From RUG14300 sp964561145 (GTDB lineage: Bacteria > Bacillota > Clostridia > Christensenellales > CAG-1252): a stretch of 64,000 nucleotides of DNA. The notes under the pieces were generated by a model. That model saw only the letters and a list, made by a program, of their open reading frames with translations. It was not told the origin of the DNA and ran no database searches. The stretch covers positions 1-64,000 of the forward strand of contig CAZLNZ010000012.1 in assembly GCA_964561145.1 (NCBI GenBank), in the 5' to 3' direction. Shown here piece after piece: positions 36,231 through 42,377 of this stretch. The position numbers and the translations under genes were made by a program. Within the stretch, counting starts at the first letter, position 1. Every line of letters begins with the position of its first letter.

Positions 36231-38015
36231 TTATTTCTTAATGATAGCCTTAAAGTTACAGTTGCTTACACAAGCACCGCACTTAATACATTTAGCTTGG
36301 TCGATAACGTGCTTTTGTCTAACAACACCGCTAATTGCACCAACGGGACAGTTACGAGCACACTTTGTACAACCCTTACAATCGTCGGTAATCTCAAAGC
36401 TCAAGAGCTTCTTACATACGCCTGCAGGACACTTCTTATCGACTACGTGAGCGATATACTCCTCACGGAAATAACGGAGAGTGGAAAGAACGGGGTTAGG
36501 AGCTGTTTGTCCCAAGCCACAGAGTGCATTATTCTTGATATAATAGCACAAAGCTTCCATCTTATCCAAATCCTCTAAGGTTGCTGTACCATTAGTAATC
36601 TTCTCTAACATCTCGTACAAACGTTTTGTACCGATACGGCAAGGAGTACACTTACCGCAGCTCTCATCTACGGTGAACTCGAGGAAGAACTTAGCGATAT
36701 CAACCATACAATTGTCTTGGTCAATAACAATCATACCGCCGGAACCCATCATTGAGCCAATTGCGATCAAGTTATCATAATCTATAGGTACGTCAAAATG
36801 TTCCTTAGGAATACATCCGCCGGAAGGACCACCGGTTTGAGCTGCTTTGAATTCCTTTCCATCGGAAATACCGCCACCGATATCCTCAATAATCTCACGA
36901 AGGGTAGTTCCCATAGGAACCTCGATAAGACCTGTATTTGCAATCTTTCCGCCAAGTGCGAAAACCTTTGTTCCCTTGCTCTTCTCTGTACCGATTGAAG
37001 AGAACCACTCGGCACCGTTCAAAATAATTTGAGGAATGTTAGCATAGGTTTCAACGTTATTTAAAAGGGTGGGTTTTGCGAATAAACCTTGGTTGGCAGG
37101 GAAAGGAGGACGAGGACGAGGCTCACCTCTGTTACCCTCGATAGAGGTCATCAAAGCGGTTTCCTCACCACAAACGAAAGCACCTGCACCCAAACGGATA
37201 TCGATATCGAAAGCAAATCCCGTTCCTAAGATATTGTCGCCGAGTAAGCCATATTCTCTTGCTTGTCTAATTGCAATCTCACATCTTTCAACAGCGATAG
37301 GATACTCTGCACGAACATAAATATAACCTTGGTGTGAGCCTACTGCATAAGCGGCAATGGTCATTGCTTCCAATACAGCGTGAGGATCACCCTCTAAAAC
37401 AGATCTATCCATGAACGCACCGGGGTCACCCTCATCAGCGTTTACGCAAACATATTTAATATCACCGATAGCATTCTTTGTGAATTGCCATTTCAAACCT
37501 GTGGGGAAGCCTGCACCGCCTCTACCGCGAAGTCCGCTTGCCTTGATAACATCGATGACCTCTTGAGGCTCCATCTTTGTCAAAACCTTAATCAAAGCTT
37601 GATAACCGTCACGAGCAATATATTCATCAATATTTTCAGGATTAATCAAACCGCAGTTTCTTAATGCCAAACGCATTTGCTTCTTATAGAAATTTGTTTC
37701 TGCTAAGGTATTAACCTTCTTTTTAGAATTCGAATCGGTATGCAATAATCTCTCTACTACAATACCTTTCATGATGTGTTGTTCGATTATGTCCTTAACA
37801 TCCTCGACCTTAACCTCTGAATAGAAGGTTCCTTCCGGGTATACTATAACGATAGGACCTACGGCACAAAGACCGAAACATCCTGTCATAACCATTTCAA
37901 CTTCGTTTTCGAGCTTATCTTCGGCAATCAATCTTTTGAATTCGTCCAAAATTGCTCTGCTGTGATTCGAGGTACATCCGGTACCGCCACATACTAATAT
38001 CTGACTTCTGTACAT
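36231..38015 (-). CDS. hydB: Hydrogenase diaphorase subunit HydB (NuoF-like)
   Basis: 594 residues. N-terminal thioredoxin-like [2Fe-2S] domain (CGGTGCTSN, MTGCFGLCAVGP); NuoF core with NADH/FMN motifs (GRGGAGFPTGLKW, CGEETALMTSIEGNRG); [4Fe-4S] motif ESCGKCTPCRIG; and a C-terminal 2x[4Fe-4S] ferredoxin (CKGCTKCARNC, CIKCGACVSNC). It passes electrons between NAD(P)H, ferredoxin and HydA in the cytosol. 14 bp separate it from hydA. Confidence 0.95.
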   Translation of the reverse strand: MYRSQILVCGGTGCTSNHSRAILDEFKRLIAEDKLENEVEMVMTGCFGLCAVGPIVIVYPEGTFYSEVKVEDVKDIIEQHIMKGIVVERLLHTDSNSKKKVNTLAETNFYKKQMRLALRNCGLINPENIDEYIARDGYQALIKVLTKMEPQEVIDVIKASGLRGRGGAGFPTGLKWQFTKNAIGDIKYVCVNADEGDPGAFMDRSVLEGDPHAVLEAMTIAAYAVGSHQGYIYVRAEYPIAVERCEIAIRQAREYGLLGDNILGTGFAFDIDIRLGAGAFVCGEETALMTSIEGNRGEPRPRPPFPANQGLFAKPTLLNNVETYANIPQIILNGAEWFSSIGTEKSKGTKVFALGGKIANTGLIEVPMGTTLREIIEDIGGGISDGKEFKAAQTGGPSGGCIPKEHFDVPIDYDNLIAIGSMMGSGGMIVIDQDNCMVDIAKFFLEFTVDESCGKCTPCRIGTKRLYEMLEKITNGTATLEDLDKMEALCYYIKNNALCGLGQTAPNPVLSTLRYFREEYIAHVVDKKCPAGVCKKLLSFEITDDCKGCTKCARNCPVGAISGVVRQKHVIDQAKCIKCGACVSNCNFKAIIKK

Positions 38016-38030
38016 ACTAGCCTCCTCCGC

Positions 38031-38354
38031 TTATTTATGAGCACATTCGTGCATTATTTCTTTAGCCTTTGCTACGGTTACACCCGTATATATTACGTCC
38101 TCTTTACCGTTTACGGATACCTTGACTACGGGAGCATCTCCCTCAAGTATCGTACGAATAACCTTGACGCCTTGTATGCGTTCGCTAATAAGCTCATCAA
38201 CTAAAGCGTTGAATACGTCACGTGCTCCGGCATTTACGCCCTCTTCGCCCATTCCGACATAAACGTGAACGTCATCTTCGCTGCCGTATGTACGAGTGAT
38301 AATCTCCGACTGCATTCTGTCTCTGATTTCGTTGATTTCGGCAATAGTCTTCAT
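38031..38354 (-). CDS. HndB-like small subunit lacking its iron-sulfur cysteines
   Basis: About 107 residues. ATG at 38354, 8 nt after GGAGG. It has the thioredoxin-like ferredoxin fold pattern of the HndB family (VYVGMGEEGVNAGARDVF ... VIRTILEG ... IYTGVTVAKAKEIM), but the positions that hold [2Fe-2S] cysteines in relatives (GTCG, TGCxGxC) are Glu/Asn and Ile/Leu. The only Cys is in the last residues (HECAHK). It is the first gene of the hydrogenase operon, 15 bp upstream of hydB. A structural or assembly role rather than electron transfer is likely. Confidence 0.75.
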   Translation of the reverse strand: MKTIAEINEIRDRMQSEIITRTYGSEDDVHVYVGMGEEGVNAGARDVFNALVDELISERIQGVKVIRTILEGDAPVVKVSVNGKEDVIYTGVTVAKAKEIMHECAHK

Positions 38355-38423
38355 CAATAATACCTCCGTTTGTTTGTCTATTACACAATAAAAGATTAAC
38401 CCTAATCAGGGCACTACTTTAGA

Positions 38424-38451
38424 ATTATACCATAAAATCCCAAAAATGCAA
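38424..38451 (-). promoter_or_regulatory. Promoter of the hydrogenase operon
   Basis: TTGCAT (38446-38451), 16-bp spacer, TATAAT (38424-38429) on the minus strand, ~70 bp upstream of the first gene. The leader contains a small CCCT/AGGG hairpin (38400-38411). Confidence 0.7.
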
Positions 38452-38543
38452 CATATAATTGCTCAACCTTGCATTTTTTTTACAAATGATTTTCAAATAA
38501 CTAAAGAATCATATTACAAAAGCCACAAGAATATATTTCTTAT

Positions 38544-38834
38544 ATGGATAATATCACCGCTAAGAATCAAACTCATGAAGCAACCACACTAAAACATTGT
38601 CTCTCCCTCTCCGACAAAATAATCGTCAAAGGGGTTGTTGCGATCGTTACTCTGCAAGAAAAACTTGTTGAAATCAGATTATCTGGAAGAAGCCTAACCC
38701 TACAAGGAAACGGATTTTCTCCCCTTCATTTAGATCTGGATAAAGGTGAACTTATTCTTTCCGGAGAAGTATTAAGCTTAAAATACAGCGGTAAAAGCGA
38801 GAAGGAATCCTTCATTAAAAGAGTTTTTAAATAA
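38544..38834 (+). CDS. yabP: Sporulation protein YabP
   Basis: 96 residues matching the YabP/YqfC pattern: LSLSDKIIVKGVVAIVTL, then LVEIRLSGRSLTLQGNGF, LDKGELILSGEVLSLKYS. YabP is made in the mother cell and is linked to spore envelope assembly. No convincing Shine-Dalgarno precedes the ATG. The stop is 1 bp before yabQ, the usual arrangement. Confidence 0.85.
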   Translation: MDNITAKNQTHEATTLKHCLSLSDKIIVKGVVAIVTLQEKLVEIRLSGRSLTLQGNGFSPLHLDLDKGELILSGEVLSLKYSGKSEKESFIKRVFK

Positions 38835-38835
38835 T

Positions 38836-39186
38836 ATGAGCTACGTTTCGACTCAGCCTTTTACTTTTTTTGCATGTCTCGGAGTGGGTGCCGCCTCGGC
38901 ATTCTGGTATGCCATCCTGTGGATTATAAGAAAAGCTTATGATAAAAAAATCGTAACTTTAATCTGCGATTTCCTCTTTGTGGCAGCAAGCGTAGGTGGT
39001 TATTTTCTTTGTCTGTTTTCTACAAACTCCGGAGAATTTAGACTGTTTTCCCTGGTTGCCTTCGTCTTAGGCTTTGCCATAACATCATCTCTTCTGTCTT
39101 TTCTAAAGCCAAAAGGCGAAACACTATTGCTTAAGCTCGAAGAAAAATTCACTAAATTCAAGATATTTTTTAAAAGGAAAAAATAA
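38836..39186 (+). CDS. yabQ: Spore cortex membrane protein YabQ
   Basis: 116 residues. N-terminal QPFTFFACLGVGAASAFWY matches the start of YabQ, with three predicted membrane helices and a Lys-rich C-terminal tail (KFTKFKIFFKRKK). In Bacillus YabQ is needed for spore cortex formation. Its pairing with yabP supports the call; divIC, often next, is absent here. Confidence 0.82.
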   Translation: MSYVSTQPFTFFACLGVGAASAFWYAILWIIRKAYDKKIVTLICDFLFVAASVGGYFLCLFSTNSGEFRLFSLVAFVLGFAITSSLLSFLKPKGETLLLKLEEKFTKFKIFFKRKK

Positions 39187-39204
39187 GCTGAAAGACTATA
39201 TATG

Positions 39205-39232
39205 TATGCCGTCACTTTAAAAGTACGGCATA
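39205..39232. terminator. Hairpin between convergent genes
   Basis: TATGCCGT-(C)-ACTTT / AAAGT-ACGGCATA: 13 bp of stem with one bulge and a 1-nt tip, midway between the yabQ stop and the stop of the next minus-strand gene. No T-run on either side; a bidirectional end is likely by position. Confidence 0.5.
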
Positions 39233-39239
39233 TTCCATC

Positions 39240-39527
39240 CTACGCCCAAGTTACAGTTGCCATATAGGTCAATATTATCACCATCGACACTATAAACGCT
39301 ATACTGAACATCCTAACCCAGCCATCTGTGGAATGAGAGGAGAATATCAAAAATAAAATCGATATTCCTCCGGTAACCGCAGTTGCAATCCACAACGCCG
39401 GGGACACTCTAAAGGCACCTACAAAGAATAGAATGACTGTGATTATGCACATAACGATTCCTATTACGAAGGGCACAATCATTTTGCTCTTTAATTGAAT
39501 GCTATTATCTTGTCTTACACTTTCCAT
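39240..39527 (-). CDS. Small three-helix membrane protein
   Basis: 95 residues: ~15 hydrophilic residues, then three hydrophobic segments (MIVPFVIGIVMCIITVILFF; ALWIATAVTGGISILFLIF; MFSIAFIVSMVIILTYMATV). Family not recognised, function unknown. No clear ribosome binding site, so the exact start is uncertain. It closes the core-genome-like part before the DGR begins. Confidence 0.55.
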   Translation of the reverse strand: MESVRQDNSIQLKSKMIVPFVIGIVMCIITVILFFVGAFRVSPALWIATAVTGGISILFLIFSSHSTDGWVRMFSIAFIVSMVIILTYMATVTWA

Positions 39528-39692
39528 ATTCTAAGTATGTGCAATAAAAGCCTATCTCATACATGACAATCCGTCATACAGGGATTATATACCTATATAT
39601 GCAGATTGAGCGGATCGAAAAAACTGAGTGATTTTAGACATCATTGATTTAAGCAGTTAACAAGTAGTTGAATGGAAATGAATAAACATCTA

Positions 39693-40721
39693 CTAAGAAG
39701 CTTTTGACAACACGTCGTTAATTCTATGTAGAAATTGAGTAGAATTTCCCCTTGAATAGTGGGCATTATAACTAGTTAAAGTAATTAAAAGATCGTCCGA
39801 TGTATACAGTTTATTTAAGCATTTCCTTTTAACGTTTACCTTTTGCATTACTCTAACTTTAGCTTGCCGTAATATCTTTTGAACAACCTCGCCATTCTTT
39901 CCGTAAAAGAATCGCCAGCCTAGAAAAGATATTCCGTTTTTCATTTGAATTATCTGAGTTTTCGAGTTTACAATTAATCTTTCCTCTGTTATTTCTTGAA
40001 CTATCCTAATTAAATAATTTTGAGCCTTTTGCTTTTCAGTTATGAGTAAAATCATATCATCCATATATCTTACATAGTATTTCACTCTTAGAACTTCTTT
40101 TATAAATCTGTCAATCCTATCAAGATACAGTAATGCAAAGCACTGACTACTTTGATTGCCCATAGGAAGCCCTTTTCCCCTATTACTATTATAACTATCG
40201 ATTATATTGCATATTAGATTGAATATATCAGTGTCATCTATTAAATTTTTAAGCTTTGTTTTTAAAATATAATGATCGATACTATCAAAATACTTTTTGA
40301 TATCTATTTTAATGAAATAGCCGTCAGTACCATATTTCCTTTTAAAATCATACATAAAATATCTCAACCTTTTAATTGCAAAATCGGTGCCTTTATTACG
40401 TCTGCAAGCGGCATTATCATATATTAAATGTTTTTCCAAAAGAGGTGTTAGATAGTTATCGCATAAGCTGTGCTGTATTATCCTGTCACGATAGGTTATA
40501 GCTTGTATTTCCCTTTCTTTGGGATCGTATATCATAAACTTATGATAACCTCCAACTCTATATTTATTATACCTTAGGTCAAAATGTAACCTCCAAAGGT
40601 TTTCCCCTAACAAGGTTTCAAATTCAACGACCTCTTTTTTGTGTCGTTTGCCAAGTCGTGCTACCCTATGTGCTTTATATAGATTTTCAAAACTTATTAG
40701 TTTTTCCCATGTTTCGCTCAT
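39693..40721 (-). CDS. Diversity-generating retroelement reverse transcriptase
   Basis: 342 residues, GGGGA before the ATG. RT motifs in order: ITYRDRIIQHSLCDNYLTPL (motif 1 region), IYDNAACRRNKGTDFAIKRL (motif 2), FIKIDIKKYFDSIDH (motif 3, first catalytic Asp), GLPMGNQSSQ (motif 4), YYVRYMDDMILL (motif 5 with YMDD), FLGWRFFYGKNG (motif 7). The motif-4 pattern GxxxSQ is diagnostic of DGR RTs; group II intron RTs have QGxxxSP. There is no maturase or endonuclease domain, and the size is right for DGR RTs. It copies TR RNA with errors at adenines and works with Avd, encoded ~750 bp upstream. All DGR parts are on the same strand. Confidence 0.95.
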   Translation of the reverse strand: MSETWEKLISFENLYKAHRVARLGKRHKKEVVEFETLLGENLWRLHFDLRYNKYRVGGYHKFMIYDPKEREIQAITYRDRIIQHSLCDNYLTPLLEKHLIYDNAACRRNKGTDFAIKRLRYFMYDFKRKYGTDGYFIKIDIKKYFDSIDHYILKTKLKNLIDDTDIFNLICNIIDSYNSNRGKGLPMGNQSSQCFALLYLDRIDRFIKEVLRVKYYVRYMDDMILLITEKQKAQNYLIRIVQEITEERLIVNSKTQIIQMKNGISFLGWRFFYGKNGEVVQKILRQAKVRVMQKVNVKRKCLNKLYTSDDLLITLTSYNAHYSRGNSTQFLHRINDVLSKAS

Positions 40722-40864
40722 ATTTTCCCCTGTAATTATTGTAATCGGTTTATAAAATTAAGTTGTTCATATATTAGCGTGTTCAACTTAAAAGTTGATG
40801 TGTTTATTGTTTTTTGACAGTTTCACTTGTTTCATTCAATGCTAGGGCTTAAGGATAAGGATGA

Positions 40865-40889
40865 GATATAGATACTGCGTATCTATATC
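40865..40889. repeat. Perfect hairpin in the TR-RT spacer
   Basis: GATATAGATAC - TGC - GTATCTATATC, 11 perfect base pairs. The flanking GGATGAGATA suggests a remnant of the interspersed core repeat. The whole 572-bp spacer between RT and TR otherwise contains only the inverted repeat copy at 41019-41092. Confidence 0.75.
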
Positions 40890-41018
40890 CTTGAAAAATG
40901 TCTTATAATAAATGTTTGGTCTTAGATAAAAAACTAAATGAAAAAACTTAAGTACCTAGAATGTCCTGTAATAAATTCTGACGCTAAAGCCAAAATTGCA
41001 CCGGCAATCTATATAAAA

Positions 41019-41092
41019 GTCATACTGAGCGAAAGGCAATGTCTGAAGTCGAACTCCGTTAGGAACGATACGCCAGTATCGGTATCTAATCC
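41019..41092 (-). repeat. Core three-hairpin repeat, degenerate inverted copy (a)
   Basis: The only copy on the minus strand. It is diverged but keeps pairing: first hairpin CGATAC-tggc-GTATCG, second TCC-taac-GGA, and the tail CGCTCAGTATGAC. It lies in the spacer between TR and RT, so it would be part of a TR-RT transcript. Confidence 0.8.
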
Positions 41093-41293
41093 TTAAAAAG
41101 GGGCGGTAAAGGGGCATAAACTAGTATACCCCGAAAGAAGGTTAAAGTTCCCCGTAACCACTATAAACCGCCAGTATTTGTCCGGCATAAACCAGACAGG
41201 CAACATATTCCTTTGTTTCGAGCACTCAATCAAGATACCTACCTTGCTCCACTCACCATATTTCCCCCCATTCAATTGAAAAGGGGTAAGAAA

Positions 41294-41419
41294 CAAATCG
41301 GGAACGACCCCACCTTTAGTGTTGTTAACATTGTTGTTGTTATTAGCGTTACCATTGTTGTTTACGTCACGAGCGTTATTGTTGTTGTTATAATTGGGAG
41401 AGCACAACCACCACCAGCC
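41294..41419 (-). repeat. DGR template repeat (TR)
   Basis: Core 41299-41419 (121 bp) aligns without gaps to the VR at 42400-42520. There are 19 differences, all at adenines of the sense (minus) strand; adding 5 bp at the 3' end (to 41294) adds one more A-to-C difference. The sense strand has about 41 adenines in the core, organised as 17 Asn codons (AAC/AAT) plus Lys AAA. The G/C-rich 3' end GGTGGGGTCGTTCCCG is identical in both repeats and is the likely IMH. This is non-coding template; the reading frame through it (GWWWLCSPNYNNNNNARD) mirrors the target and is not a real gene. Confidence 0.96.
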
Positions 41420-41473
41420 TAGAACGAACAGCCTCACACCCACTTTCCAATATGTTACCTATATCAACCCCAT

Positions 41474-41842
41474 TCAAGAGGTGGATAATCTTTTCTTATC
41501 GGAAGCCATCCATTTTTTTAAATACAAAACCGCTTCCGCTTCAAGTTTACTTATAAATACATACTGCTTCTCTAAAATGGTTTTTTGTTCAAGGGAAAGG
41601 GCAGAGAAATAATCGGTAAGCTCAAGCTTACTTAATGCTTTTTGTTGATATTCCCTTCGCTCTTCTCCTAATGGTAGAAGATTAGCAATATATAAACATT
41701 CCAATGCATCAAGCACATAGTTTTGAAGCCTTGTAGTAAGTGTAAATCTAACACGTACCGGAGATTTTTCCGTCACAGTTATGACGTAATTTGCTAGGTT
41801 TTTTGTAACCGTGATTACATAAAGATCGTCTTTTTTTTGCAT
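41474..41842 (-). CDS. avd: DGR accessory variability determinant Avd
   Basis: About 122 residues from the ATG at 41842 (MQKKDDLYVIT). An upstream TTG would add 13 residues read from a repeat remnant and is not preferred. Avd-family four-helix-bundle pattern (related to 23S rRNA intervening-sequence proteins): DLYVITVTKNLANYVITVTE, SPVRVRFTLTTRLQNYVLDA, ECLYIANLLPLG, then FISKLEAEAVLYLKKW. Avd forms a positively charged pentamer that binds the RT and template RNA and is needed for mutagenic cDNA synthesis in Bordetella phage BPP-1. It sits 54 bp upstream of TR, the standard position. Confidence 0.92.
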   Translation of the reverse strand: MQKKDDLYVITVTKNLANYVITVTEKSPVRVRFTLTTRLQNYVLDALECLYIANLLPLGEERREYQQKALSKLELTDYFSALSLEQKTILEKQYVFISKLEAEAVLYLKKWMASDKKRLSTS

Positions 41843-41909
41843 GGTTTTTATAAGATTAGATACCGATACTGTACTCAACACTATTAAGTGCTTGTTTTTA
41901 TTTTAACAA

Positions 41910-41984
41910 GGATGAGATACCGATGTTTCACATCGCCCCGTTGGGGTTCGACTGCAAGCTTCGCTTTCCGCTCAGTATGACATT
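41910..41984 (+). repeat. Core three-hairpin repeat, copy (b)
   Basis: 75 bp. Hairpins: CGATGT-ttc-ACATCG, CCCC-gtt-GGGG, AAGC-ttc-GCTT, then CCGCTCAGTATGACATT. It lies between avd and the variable gene. The rest of the 41985-42284 gap is A/T-rich, with a faint copy of the AT-rich flanking module and no other feature. Confidence 0.9.
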
Positions 41985-42284
41985 TATATGCAGTACCGGT
42001 ATTTTATTTGAGTTTTACACTACATTTTATCGTTTATATTTCTTTGTTTTTATCGTCATTTGGAGTATTTTTGATTTACTTTATCACATTCCTTTCTCTC
42101 ACCATGACGTTTATGCAGATTACCGGTGTTTTTTAGTTTTAGTGCCTGCTTTTATTAATATTTTTTCTCTATGTGCTGTTTTGCGTGCTTTTATGTGGCG
42201 TAATTTATGTGCGGTAATTTATGTGGTAGTTTATCTGGTAGTTTGTGCGGTAGGTTTATTATAAGGATTCTTTATTCACAATCC

Positions 42285-42328
42285 CGACCTAGAGAGGGGG
42301 ACAAAGTCCCTTATCCTCTCGTAGGTCG
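42285..42328. repeat. Long interrupted hairpin downstream of the variable gene
   Basis: CGACCTA-g-AGAGG-GGGAC-aaa-GTCCC-ttat-CCTCT-cg-TAGGTCG: 17 bp of stem with small bulges, 49 bp after the variable gene stop. No T-run follows on the minus strand. Either a terminator-like 3' end or a DGR-associated cruciform. Confidence 0.75.
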
Positions 42329-42362
42329 GTGATTTATGATTAAGAAAATTTTCGCTTAGATT

Positions 42363-42377
42363 ACAAGCTCCGCTTGT
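42363..42377 (-). repeat. Short hairpin just 3' of the VR
   Basis: ACAAGC-gga-GCTTGT on the sense strand, overlapping the first base of the stop codon complement region and 17 bp beyond the VR 3' end. A hairpin or cruciform at this place helps retrohoming in BPP-1; the role here is inferred. Confidence 0.55.

Noticed and set aside
38490..38543. Sigma-E promoter for yabP
   Set aside because: A CATATTAC-like box exists at ~38510 but the -35 match is poor; expected from biology, but not supported enough by sequence.
39693..40721. Group II intron or retron reverse transcriptase
   Set aside because: Motif 4 is GNQSSQ rather than QGxxxSP, no maturase/endonuclease domain, no intron ribozyme or msr/msd structure; TR, VR and Avd are present.
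41093..41443. Apparent 116-residue protein containing poly-Asn (GWWWLCSPNYNNNNNARD)
   Set aside because: It is the frame through the DGR template repeat. The Asn run simply reflects AAC/AAT template codons; no ribosome binding site and no domain after the repeat.
41843..41881. Longer Avd starting at a TTG (13 extra residues)
   Set aside because: The extra part is read from a repeat remnant and the ATG at 41842 starts exactly where Avd homology begins.
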